A DNA stretch of 64,000 nt, from contig CM055103.1 in assembly GCA_029204225.1 (NCBI GenBank), forward strand, positions 56,964,205 through 57,028,204. The letters are read 5' to 3'. This DNA is from Diphasiastrum complanatum (taxonomy: Eukaryota; Streptophyta; Lycopodiopsida; Lycopodiales; Lycopodiaceae). The translations under genes were made by a program, and so were the position numbers. A model generated the notes under the pieces. The model was given only the letters and a program-made list of their open reading frames with translations, did not search any database and had not been told where the DNA came from. This document shows, in pieces, positions 1 through 9,770 of the stretch; the stretch's first letter is position 1, and every line of letters starts with the position of its first letter.

Positions 1-526
1 AACTTGGTAGCTCCTCCTTAATGGCATAGGATTGGACAAGATTATCAAATTCACTTCTCAAGCCATTGAGAATGACTTGAACTAGCTCATTTTGATTGAT
101 GAAATCACCAATACAAGCAAGCTCTCTATGAATATCTTTCACTCTCAAAACATAACTAGATGCACTCTCATCACTCTTTTGGATACTTTGAAAGATTTGA
201 TTCCTAAGAGTGAGAAGCCTAGAGGTATTCTTAGCCTCATAGATAGTCTTGAGACAATCCCAAGCTTCTTTGGCTGTTGTACAAGTACCTATCTCCCTCA
301 ATATCTCATTAGAGACATTCATCTTAATGTAGTGGAGAGCCATCCTAGCTCTCTTTTTGTATTTTTGAATCTCTTGAAGAACTTGTGGTTCTTCTTCAAG
401 GCCAAGAACTATGTCCATCACGTCTTGAAGGATCAAGATGGACTCCATCCTCATTTTCCAAATTGAATAATTTGAAGTGGTCAATCTTTCACTTGGTTCC
501 AACAAGGATGAACCCATTGAAGACAT
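1..526 (-). CDS. Copia-A copy 1 gag, 5' part (runs off window)
   Basis: Start of a Ty1/copia Gag, the retrotransposon capsid protein. The minus-strand frame opens at an ATG at 526-524 and stays open to the window edge, about 175 residues. It begins with the usual copia Gag order: a short leader, then NYSIWKMRMES, a hydrophobic helix region and an LTLRNQIFQ segment (UBN2/DUF4219-type Gag, from family knowledge). It is nearly identical to the gag at 36013 on the plus strand, but it keeps the part after about residue 135 that the second copy has lost. The 5' LTR and primer-binding site lie just upstream. Plus-strand ORFs here are antisense shadows. Confidence 0.85.
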   Translation of the reverse strand, partial: MSSMGSSLLEPSERLTTSNYSIWKMRMESILILQDVMDIVLGLEEEPQVLQEIQKYKKRARMALHYIKMNVSNEILREIGTCTTAKEAWDCLKTIYEAKNTSRLLTLRNQIFQSIQKSDESASSYVLRVKDIHRELACIGDFINQNELVQVILNGLRSEFDNLVQSYAIKEELPS

Positions 527-1268
527 TTGAAGTGAAGAAAACTCAGATGATGAACAATAAATGTTGTTACAAACTTTCAATAGGATCCAATAATTGAGTA
601 CTATCTCCTCCTATGAAAGATCTTACAACAATTTGTGAATTGATTCTCACTAGCTACACAAATCTCTCTAAAACAAGATCTATTTCACATCAAATGAAAT
701 AGATAGGCAAAGTTAGGATCCAACACTCTTAGCACGTGTGAAATACACTAAGAAACCAAATTTGACTCAAATACAATGATATTGCACGAAACAAAATGGC
801 TAAGATCTCAAAACAGTGCCTAGATCACATATAGATGAGATTGGCAAGCATACAACTGTGATTTTGGATCAACCAAGCAATCTCTTGACCAAACCAAATG
901 TGTCCACCCAGGTCTAGGTGCCCTACCTAATCCTCTTCAAAAGCTTATAACTTTTGATTGGCTCAACCAAATGGAATGAAACTGATTGCAACAAAAACTA
1001 GACAAAAATAGCTTCAAAACAAGCTATCAAGCAAGATAAATGGATCAAACATGAGAGAGAACTTCCAAACTGAAATTGGATGTTCCTCACACGTGTCTGA
1101 GCACCTGATTCCGTACAGTACCAGGTCAGACCCAATCAATGTCCTTTTGATCTCTTTTGATCCAAGATTGAACAAGATAGCTAGGAAAATGGACCTTGAC
1201 AATTTCTAGCTCAAGATTGATGAAAATTTTTCACTTAGATGGATCAAAATGCATGGTAACCTTAGGTA
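527..1268 (-). other. Untranslated leader of Copia-A copy 1
   Basis: About 740 bp between the primer-binding site and gag, with no gene. It matches the leader of the copy at 35272-36012 along its length on the opposite strand. That shared sequence identifies it as element leader rather than host DNA. It contains two CACGTG-type motifs, near 734 and 1091. Confidence 0.75.
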
Positions 1269-1281
1269 GGCTCTAATACCA
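1269..1281 (-). promoter_or_regulatory. Primer-binding site of Copia-A copy 1
   Basis: On the minus strand this reads TGGTATTAGAGCC, immediately next to the LTR. It differs by one base (C to T) from TGGTATCAGAGCC, the site complementary to the 3' end of initiator tRNA-Met used by most plant Copia elements. The copy at 35259 has the unmutated form. Confidence 0.85.
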
Positions 1282-2018
1282 TGTTGATTTTCACACGTGT
1301 GGACTGTCCACTACATGTACTTGTGATCTCCTAAGGTGTGTAGATGCACCAAGATCAAGACTAGATTGAGATTCAAGATCAATCTTGAATCCTATGGCAA
1401 AAACACACTACTACATGCATTCAATCACTTCCAACTCTCACTCACACGTGTGGGAAGTATTCAAAAAATAATCTAAGTAAAAACAAGCTGCTCTCCTCGG
1501 GTAGAGAGAGAAAATGCATCAAGAGCTCTCGGGTAGAGAGAGAAAGCTAGAAATCCAAAAACTCACAAAATCCATGAAATCACCAAATCAATTGATTTCA
1601 AAATGAGGAGTACAATGATACTAGTAGGTCCACGAGCTACCACTATGCTTAACTATGATTGGACCACATTTTGTCACCTCTTGATCCTATTGGATCATTG
1701 ATCTATGCACCTCTTAATTCTATTGGACTATATTCAAGCACACCTCAATTTCCTATTGGACCTCACAAGGTTCCACCTCTATATCCTATTGGACCTCTTG
1801 GAATTCATCAAACAAATACTTTACACTTGTCTACACTCTAATTAGCAAGTGTTTAGCCTCTTACTCTATTTTGGCTCAATAGTGGCATTACAAGTGGAAA
1901 TGCATAATTTGCCATCTATGCCAAATTTATTCCTATCAACATCCTACAGCTAGATGCTTGATGTAAAAAACACAAGACCCCTATATCTAACATAGATAAT
2001 CTTTTTCAATTCTTCACA
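1282..2018 (-). repeat. 5' LTR of Copia-A copy 1
   Basis: 737-bp LTR. On the minus strand it begins TGTGAAGAATTG and ends AAATCAACA, directly before the primer-binding site. The boundaries were set by comparison with the LTR at 34605-35258: similarity starts at the same TG and stops there. It contains two ACACGTGT palindromes (1293-1300, 1444-1451) and short CT-rich stretches. The element interrupts a Gypsy protease reading frame at 2018/2019, so it inserted later than that Gypsy. Confidence 0.8.
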
Positions 2019-2860
2019 AGAACTTGGTATCAGATTTTTCGACGGTAAATTTGGCCACTGGTTCCACTTTGGATCTTTGTTTTGGAAAGGCCTTGAGTGA
2101 AAGGGCTTCTATGTAGTTGAGGATCTGACTGTCAAAAATGTCTATATCATCTGGGCAATTCTGAATTCGTAAGACATTCTCGTCATCTACAAATAAATCT
2201 TGTAATTCATCAGTAGGTAGCCATGCAACATTTAACAACTCATCATTGTCTGGAAGAATATCAATAAAATTGATATTAATGATAGGGGTGTCTAGATCAT
2301 GAATTTGTTCGTTATCGGTTAGGGGAGTATAGGTACAATCATCCTGATGTTGAGCACAAGAATCGGCATTCACACAATCAATGGTAGCTAAACTGTGACT
2401 CCAGTTTATGATATCAGTGGATTCAATATAATGACATTTTTCATGGGTCGACTGGTATCGCTCAAACATTGAATTAGTAGCAGAGGATTTTTCGTCGTGA
2501 AACCATGCGGGTTTGAGTTTGCCAGATGAATCGATGGTGGCAGAGCTGTCTCTATTTCCAAAGGTGACTCGGCCTTTGCTCGAGTCGTGAACGACTCTTG
2601 CATCAATGATCCATGGGCGACCAAGTAGTAGCTCATAGGAATAGGCATTTCCAGGAATATCGAGTACGACTAGGTCTACAGAAAACTTCAGGCCTCTTAG
2701 TTTGATTAGTACTTGTGGAAGGAAACCGGTAGGTCGAACCACACTTTGATCAGCCATCCTAAGCCGACAAGGATTTGGTGAGTTTGTCTCTCAGATTCCA
2801 TTCTAACATGAGGGAGGTGGAAATGATGTTGACACATGAGCCACCATCTAGTACAGCTAG
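2019..2860 (-). pseudogene. Gypsy-E retropepsin-like protease region
   Basis: Aspartic protease region that would process the Gag-Pol polyprotein. The catalytic segment VLDGGSCVNII is encoded at about 2858-2824, in a different frame from the next ORF. The second hallmark, ELLLGRPWI, lies in the open frame that starts at 2757. An acidic spacer of about 170 residues follows the protease core. The frame break near 2760 means no intact protease is made. The frame runs straight into the inserted LTR, whose first bases supply the stop. Confidence 0.75.
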
Positions 2861-4052
2861 GACTTCGCGAGATTGGCATTGGGTAGCTGGAATTTTGATA
2901 TTGCCCCTTTTACTAAGTGATTGGTGAGATTTAATGGCATTTCAGAGAACTCGTTAGTGGTGGTGGTGTCAGTGGATTGGATTTGTTGTTTCCATTTTCT
3001 CGCATGTTTCCAGAGAACATGGAAAGGGAGAGTCACATTAGCTTGCAATAGATCCCCCCAGACGTCAGTGTCTTCAAGGGTTTTGGTTTCAAAAGGCTTG
3101 TGAGGTATTCTATGGGAGGCGGAAGATTGTTGGTCTGCATTGCAAATTTGCTGGCGATACTGATGATGTAGCCAAATTTCTTCAGATGGGTGAGGATAGA
3201 CAATAGGTGTTGAGTCTTCGTTTGGAGGCATAGCATGCGACTGGGTTTTGCTGGGTGCAAGTGTAGGGGCTTGGCGTTGGGTTTGTGCACGAGTCAAGAC
3301 CCATGCTAGATGAGTTTCAACTGGCAATGTTTCTACTTGCACAGAACAAACAGGGGCAACTGGTTTAGATTGAGATGGATAGTCCTTCACGTAGAGTTCA
3401 ATGCCGCAATGTTCACAAGCTGGAGAAAAACGAAGTTTATCAGGGTAGCGAATACTAGGGTGTTTACCTATGCAGATAAAACATCCTCGTATTGTTGGAA
3501 GTTGATGTGTGGCAAACACAGCTTGGTTAGGATCATAGGTTTGGCCATTGGGGTCAACTGCTTGATTATTAGGACCATATATATAATAAACAACGGCCTC
3601 AGTGGTGTACCTCGGTTGAGTAGTGTCTTCCACATAATATGTTACTGGATCGATGGTATTGGGATCAAGATAGTGGACAACTTGTTGTGGAGCGGGTTGG
3701 TTGACGGCAAACTATTGACGTTGTTGGTATTGATTTGGTGCAGTTGGTCGTGGTTGGGATACCCCTGGTTGTGGAATTTGGTGAGAGTGTCCTTGAGAGT
3801 AGTCCAAGAAGCAAGGTCAGGAGCTTCAAGGTTAAGATACCACTCTTTGGCTGTTCCATAGAGTACCATGGGGAATAGGTGGAGCTTTTCAATTTCGGAG
3901 GTATCTCCATAGAAACGACATGCATTATCAAAGACTTGGAGAAATCGGACTGGGTCAGATTCTCCATCGTACTTTGGCGCATCTATATGTGGAATTCTAC
4001 GTTCTAGTCGTGGAGGAGCCAGATTGAGAGATTTAGCACAATCTCGAGACAT
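2857..4052 (-). pseudogene. Gypsy-E gag (frameshifted)
   Basis: Gag capsid gene. The ATG at 4052-4050 is preferred because Gag similarity starts soon after it (RRIPHIDAPKYDGESDP, then FLQVFDNACRFYG and GTAKEWYLNLEAPDLASW, a Retrotrans_gag-type core). The frame breaks near 3650 and resumes at 3633. The downstream part carries a degenerate knuckle region (CFICIGKHPS, CEHCGIEL) and a proline/glutamine-rich linker. The frameshift implies a dead copy. Overlapping ORFs in other frames are shadows. Confidence 0.75.
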
Positions 4053-4880
4053 GATGCAATATGCGAGGTAGAGTAACAATATAGATGAAAAAGTCAAAAA
4101 GGGCAGTTTCTTGCAGAATGGAGAAGTTTGGGTAAGAACTGAACTTTTGTGCAGTAATAGAATTCATGGAAAGGCCTAGAAATCGTGGACAGTCAGATAA
4201 ACCTAACTGTAGTACTCGCGAATTCTGACAGGGGGTGCTTTATGTCAAAATACTGATTTTTGATGTTTTTTTGGAAATTTTTTTAGAGATAGAATTCTTA
4301 GAGGGTATAGAGAAATTGTGCTCACTATGGGCGATTTTGTGGTATGACTGACATTTTTTGATACTGAGGTTGTTTTGACAAACAAATGAAATAGTGAAAA
4401 AGGTGATTTTCTGATAGAAAATAGGCAAAATCTCAGAGATAGAATTCGTGGAGCTACTGGAGGACTGATAGTTCTAGCCTTAGTGAAGCTGGCGAATTCT
4501 AAGACCAAGATCTGGGTTGAAATCAATGGATTTTGACAGTATATTAGGTTGTTTTCAGAGAATCTGAGCAGGGTCAGAATTTGTGGAGGTGATATAATGG
4601 AAGATCAGTGTCTGTTATGACTGTAGATAGACCGACGAATTCTGATATATCTTTTTGGTCAAAAAAAAATGTCACTTGAGTCACTTCTTTCAAAGAAAAT
4701 GTCCAAGTTGACACTTTTGTTACTTCCCCCGCCTGACTTGATAGGTTGCTCCGCAGCTCGTTGAGGACTTGGAGAGAAGTCTTCTGCTGTGGTGTGAAGG
4801 TAAAAAACAAGCAAGCATACACACAAATACGAAAGTGAAAAAACTAAAGGAAAAGGAAGCTAGGTAGAAAAAATCTTAAA
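4053..4880 (-). other. Gypsy-E 5' leader
   Basis: About 830 bp between primer-binding site and gag with no convincing gene. A short motif ending GAATTC/GAATTCT recurs several times (about 4160, 4210, 4290, 4440, 4493, 4634), suggesting old internal duplication. Small ORFs here do not resemble known proteins. Confidence 0.5.
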
Positions 4881-4897
4881 CAACGGCAACAACACCA
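4881..4897 (-). promoter_or_regulatory. Degenerate Gypsy primer-binding site
   Basis: Minus strand reads TGGTGTTGTTGCCGTTG directly after a CAACA-type LTR end. The common plant Gypsy site is TGGCGCCGTTGCCG (family knowledge). The match needs three changes, all C to T, consistent with deamination of methylated cytosines. Confidence 0.6.
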
Positions 4898-4898
4898 A

Positions 4899-5720
4899 TG
4901 TTGGAAGTATTTCTAGTTTATGCAATGGCTAGATCTACTCACGATGTGGTGTAGTATAGAGAAGACCGTCCAACCTTTAAGAACCTACCAAAAGCTTCAA
5001 ACGGGAATAGATAACAAGGATGGAAGCACTAAGACTTACCCAACTAGTGCTCGGAACTAAAATGAGCTAACTAAGGCAAGCAAACAATAAATCCTTACTA
5101 AGGCTTACCCAATTAGCAAGGTTACTAAACTAGAACCTAAATTAACACCCAAAAGGGAAATAGAAATAATAGATTGTAGCTAACACTAAACAATAAACAA
5201 TTAGAAGCATGCCACAATAAAAACCAATGAAAGGAGGCAAGAGGAGGCCCGAGCACCTTCCCTCAAGCTATGCACCTTCCAATGGGAACACAAATGAAAT
5301 GGAAAGATAAATCTCCAAATAGAGAGCAAGATAGCTTAATCTCAAAAGTGCTGTGTACGTGGCAAATACCTCTCCTTTTATAGCAAGGAGGGTCTTCCAT
5401 AAGTATTCACTAACTTATGAGATTAATTTAAAACTAGCCATTCTAAAACTCCTAACTTAGGACTTAGAACTTTAAAAGTTTCTAACTTTAAAACTTAAGA
5501 TAACTTAAGACAAATATTTCTAAACTTAAGTTTCTTAAGTCTAAGTTCTAATCCTGAGTTTAAGTTATTTTATCATTTTAGGCTTCTGCCCATGGACTTA
5601 GAAAACACATGCCATAGTAGAAGTTTACTGGAAAATACTCATATGTGGGCTTACAAAACACATGCCACAGAGTTTGATTTCTTTTTTTATATTTTCTCTA
5701 TGTTTGCACAGTTGCTAACA
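4899..5720 (-). repeat. Gypsy-E LTR (822 bp)
   Basis: On the minus strand it begins TGTTAGCAACTG and ends ACTTCCAACA, giving the short inverted TGTTRG/CCAACA ends of an LTR, followed within two bases by the primer-binding site. The second LTR is not in the window, so the outer boundary rests on the TG...CA ends only. No gene inside. Confidence 0.55.
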
Positions 5721-5893
5721 CTCAATATTAAAGGAGTCTATCGGCAGCAAACACAGTCGTAAAAAGACGACACTTTTCCATACCTTATGTCCTAAATCTG
5801 TAATTCTACTTACTGATAACAGATTTGTAGAGAGTTTAGAAACATATAAAACTTTTGATAGTAGTTTGAATTGATCGTGCTGGAATCACAATC

Positions 5894-6911
5894 TTATAGT
5901 ACCTTCACCTTCAATAGTGTGAGTGCTATTGTCACCAACTTCTTTGTGTTGTAAGGCATATATGAGTTGAAGATCTCACGTTGATTGGTCATGTGCTGAG
6001 TAGATCCGAAATCCAGAAACCAAGAATCATCCAAAATTGCGCTTTGGTCTTTGACCATAAATACGCCTTCGTCCACTTCGACCTGGAAGATGATGTAACT
6101 ATATTTGCTTGTTGATCAGGTTGCTTGGTTGCATTCTTTGCTTTGAAAATTCGGCAATCCTGGGTCTCATGGTTATTGCGCTTGCAATAAAAACATCTTT
6201 TTCTTCGACTGTGGATTTGATGATTGTCCTTGACTTTGAGTCAACTTCTGATTTGTTGCAGCCTTCTTGGAGCTTTTCTGCTTCTGTCGTTTTGAGCCTT
6301 TGTTGACGTATAGGACTTGAGATGAGGAAGTAGATGAAACATCTTGACTTCTTCGATTGTCTTCTTGCAGCATCATAGTGATTACTCTAGTAAGAGTTAA
6401 ATCTAAGTGTGTCATGATGATCATCACCCAGTTTTCATATGTAGAGGACAGACTTGAAAGCAATGTCCTAATTGCATCTCGATTGTCTATGACTGATCCG
6501 ACAACGGCCATCTGTTGCAAGAGATTCTTAAACTAGTTAATATGATTTTGGAGAGAATCATTATTCGACATCTTGAGTGAAGAATTTCCTTTGAAGATGT
6601 AACTTGGTAGTTACGTCTCTCACATCATATAGTGAGCTCAGGATGTCCCAAACTTCTTTTGAAGTTTTGGCTTCAGCTATGTGGCCAATTTGAGTATTTG
6701 ATATATTGAGGATAATAAGCGCGAAAGCTTTACCGTCCTTCGATTTCCACTTTGAGTCTTCTGTGTCGTCTTCAGGTTTCACTTCAATACTTGTAACAAC
6801 ATCCCACAACTCGTTGGTGATTAACAAGGTCTTCATCTTTATTTTTCACAAATGATAATTGGATCTGTTCAACTTGTCTACGATAAGACCAGCTTTACTT
6901 TGAGAATCCAT
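5894..6911 (-). pseudogene. Copia-F gag to protease fragment
   Basis: Copia Gag followed by the start of protease. The ATG at 6911 starts MDSQSKAGLIVDKLNRSNY. An in-frame TGA follows where family members have tryptophan (TGG to TGA). The Gag core (6836-6561) has IWG-like text and EVWDILSSLYDV. The next part (6520-6173) is a basic, Ser/Gln-rich linker and then a zinc knuckle, CFYCKRNNHETQDC (C-x2-C-x4-H-x4-C), near 6195-6150. The protease start WFLDFGSTQHMTN follows at about 6020, where the usual D-S-G is changed to D-F-G. Several frame breaks make this a dead copy. Confidence 0.75.
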
Positions 6912-6979
6912 CTGGAATTTAGTCTGTCGATTGTACTGATGATGCTAAGATGTAGTGATGCCAACAAGAGGAAATCAAT

Positions 6980-7266
6980 TCTCTGATACTGAAAAAGATG
7001 ATATGAACTGAAGAATATGTAATGAATTTGATATTGCGAAAGATATCAAGTATTGGAACTATGCGCTCTGATATCATGATAGTATTAGGCCCTCATAGAG
7101 ATCACAAGTCTGATACCGTGACGGTTTAGATAAAGAGAGTAGTAATAACTACTCTGATGTCGTGATCTAGCACTGATACTATGATGGATCAATCTGATAA
7201 GAGATTTGAAATATTTTGATACCATATTAGAATGCTCTAATACCATGTCGGAATGCTCTGATACCA
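6980..7266 (-). repeat. Tandem array of primer-binding-site-like motifs
   Basis: Forms of GCTCTGATACCA (minus strand TGGTATCAGAGC, the tRNA-iMet primer-binding site) recur with a spacing near 21 bp or twice that. By hand the copies start at 7255, 7234, 7213, 7191, 7170, 7151, 7107 and 7065, with weaker ones near 7124 and 6981. The copy at 7255-7266 is perfect and lies closest to the LTR, so it is the likely working site. Copies decay with distance from it. Confidence 0.75.
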
Positions 7267-7279
7267 TTTCATAAATAGG

Positions 7280-8086
7280 TGAAAAGTAAAAACAAAAACT
7301 TTTTCTACTTCTAGTGCATGACTATGTCTATCAATATTGAACAAAACAATAGTGATGGAAATCACGTTCAATCTTTAGCAAATAACTTTGAAATTGCGAG
7401 AAACTAAGTGATTTCGTAGCCAAACATAAAGCATTGAATTCTCACACAATTTTTATCAGTTACAAAACATTACAAAGATGCATACATTCTGACACATACT
7501 GAATGCAATAAGAAGTTTGATTTATTCAGTAAAAAAAACAAATCAAATGCAAATGAGCGCAAGTAATAGTGGATCGAAACCATGCACTCTAAGCTATCTC
7601 TGAGTAGCTGAAAATAAGTTTAAAATAAACAACTTTATTAATAAGCAGTAGCGCAATAGCAACTCTAAATATAAACTCTAAAAGATTGAGCTAGAATGCT
7701 CAAGAGTGTTCAAGCTTGAAAGCTTGAAAGAAAGCTAACTACAACTTCAATACTTTTGATTGTGATAACGATCTGCTTGACAAAAGTGCTGGAAGCGTTG
7801 TGTATAACATCCTCTTTTTCCACGATTGTGAAATATATGAACAACTTATTTATACTAAGAAATTAGGTCATCAAACGCGGCTGCCAGTTGGCTAGAGTCT
7901 GCTGGCATTCATCCAGTTCTTTCTCAGAAGCTAATTGCTGATAAGCTGTGACAATTGGCCGTAAACAGTCTGTTTGCATAAATGAACATAAATTGTCACT
8001 CTGGAGAAATGAACGTAAATTGCCACAGGCGAAAAACACAACAATGTCGCAAAATCTCATTTCTTGAATATTGGGGTAGTCCCACA
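7280..8086 (-). repeat. Probable 5' LTR of Copia-F
   Basis: Minus strand would begin TGTGGGACTACCCC at 8086 and end CTTTTCA at 7280, about 13 bp from the perfect primer-binding site. There is no second LTR for comparison, so the ends are inferred from TG...CA and position. No convincing gene inside. Confidence 0.5.
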
Positions 8087-8142
8087 CTTTGCCAAAGTCA
8101 TTTTTTTAACATTTGAGGCACTTTGAAAAATGCAAAAAATGC

Positions 8143-8275
8143 GACACTGCATTTTTATTCGCAATTTCTGACAAGCAAAAAATACGAAAAATATGACACT
8201 GCATTTTTACTCGTAATTCCTGACAAGAGAAAAATGCGACACTGTATTTTTACTTGCAATTTTTGACAATGTCGC
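8143..8275. repeat. Short tandem repeat, three degenerate copies
   Basis: The phrase GACACTG(C/T)ATTTTTA followed by CGCAATTTCTGACAA-like text occurs at 8143, 8195 and 8238 (spacing 52 and 43 bp). It sits just outside the Copia-F LTR and has no coding content. Confidence 0.65.
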
Positions 8276-8474
8276 TTTGAGAGAAAAGTGACTGTAGCAA
8301 AAGGGCAACAGTGTCGGGTTTTTTTGTAGTGAGAAAATTTCCGACACTGTTGTCAAACTCCATGTATTTTTGCAGACTGTGTAAAAAGACTTGTAATTCT
8401 GCAGACTATATAAACAAGGGAAAATCCGTAGAACTGGATAAACAAATGGACGAAGATTAAAACCAATTAATCGA

Positions 8475-9760
8475 TTAGTAGGAAGGAGAATAATCGATAG
8501 GAAATGCCCAATACACATTCACCCTCATGGATTTAGCTCTTTCACAAAGATTGATCTTCCTCTCTTCTACACCACGTAGAACCTTTGAGTTTGAAAGCTC
8601 TCTCTTGATCCCATGCTCCACACAAACCTCTTTGAACTTTGTTGATAGGTCTTCATTTGCCAAATTTAAGCACTTGATCTTCATGTTTAATTGACTCTTC
8701 ACAACAATCTTGAACTTGAGAAAAACATCAAGTATGAAGTCCTCACTCTTTAGAAGATAAATCCAACAATATCTACTAAAGTCATCATTGCAAGTCACAA
8801 ACATTTTTGCTCTCAAAGCACTAGTACATTGGCACATCAAAATGTACTAAATGAAAAGTCATCTTAGATCTTGAGCTAGATCTAGAATAAGACAACCTAT
8901 GTGACTTTGACATTGAACAAAGCTCACCAACTTGCTTCTTTGCTTTCAAACCACCATGGTTAGAAACAACATATCCATCAAGTTTTTAGAGCTCACCTTG
9001 TTTCTTGCCCTTGGTAATCAAGGTTCCATTCCTTTTAATCAAGCAAGAATCAGCATCAAACTCTAGCATAAGACCTTTGTTGACTAACACTAAGAATGTT
9101 CTTAGTGATTGATGGAATGAAAAAAACATTTTTCAAATTCACATTCCTATTAGTAGAGAGAGAAAGTAGAAATTGTGCCATTCCCTTTGATTGTACACTC
9201 ACCATCATTGGCCATGTACATCACCTTCTTGTCACCTTCAAATGCCTCCAATGATATATAATACTCCTTATGAAATGTCATATGTGATGTAGCTCCACTA
9301 TTAATCCACCAAGGATCAATATCTCCATGATTAGCCAACAAGAATGATGACATAACAAAAGCATCATTTGAATTTTGTTCATCAACACCATCCTCATCAA
9401 GAGTTTGATTTTGCTGTTTCTCACATTGATATCTTTTCTTCTTGAAGCAATCACCAACAAAATGTCCTTTGACTCCACAATACAAACATTTTAGCTTTGA
9501 TCTATCTTTCTTCTTTCCAAAAAAAGTAGAAGGCTGACCTTGATCTTGCCCTTTAGACCACTTGCTTTTGCCTTTGCCCTTGAACTTGTCTCTTGAGAAC
9601 ATGGCTTCATCCTCTCCAACTTGAGATGTAGAAGATAGTTCTCCTCTTGTTTGGAGTCTAAACTCTTCAGCCACCAAGACCTCTTGCAAATCTTCCATAC
9701 TTGGCAATGTCTTTTGAATAGCAAAACTTTGCACCAAGTTAGCATGTTCATGAAAAATCC
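8475..9760 (-). pseudogene. Copia-C-like copy: gag end, protease, integrase pieces
   Basis: Read on the minus strand. 9737-9150 encodes the end of Gag (EDLQEVLVAEEFRLQ, a basic KFKGKGKSKWSKG stretch), a perfect zinc knuckle CLYCGVKGHFVGDC, and the protease start WWINSGATSHM. 8840-8475 encodes integrase text (FVTCNDDFSRYCWIYLL, then VEERKINLCERAKSM, where the catalytic glutamate lies). It is the same family as the element at 41462-42454, which shares the linker, knuckle and protease layout. Here the Asp of the protease D-S-G is Asn (INSGA). About 300 bp between the parts is decayed pre-integrase sequence. Confidence 0.75.
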
Positions 9761-9770
9761 AAACGCATTA

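Larger units (their letters stand above)
2019..5720 (-). mobile_element. Gypsy-E element, 5' portion (LTR, leader, gag, protease)
   Basis: Ty3/gypsy-type element read on the minus strand: LTR 4899-5720, primer-binding site 4881-4897, leader to 4053, gag 4052-2857 and protease 2856-2019. It is cut by the Copia-A insertion at 2018, and no reverse transcriptase is in the window. The order gag then protease, the DGGS protease signature and the GRPW motif identify it as Gypsy. Confidence 0.75.

Noticed and set aside
92-597. Plus-strand ORFs of 124 and 70 codons
   Set aside because: They are antisense to the intact Copia-A gag on the minus strand. The same shadows occur at the other gag copy.
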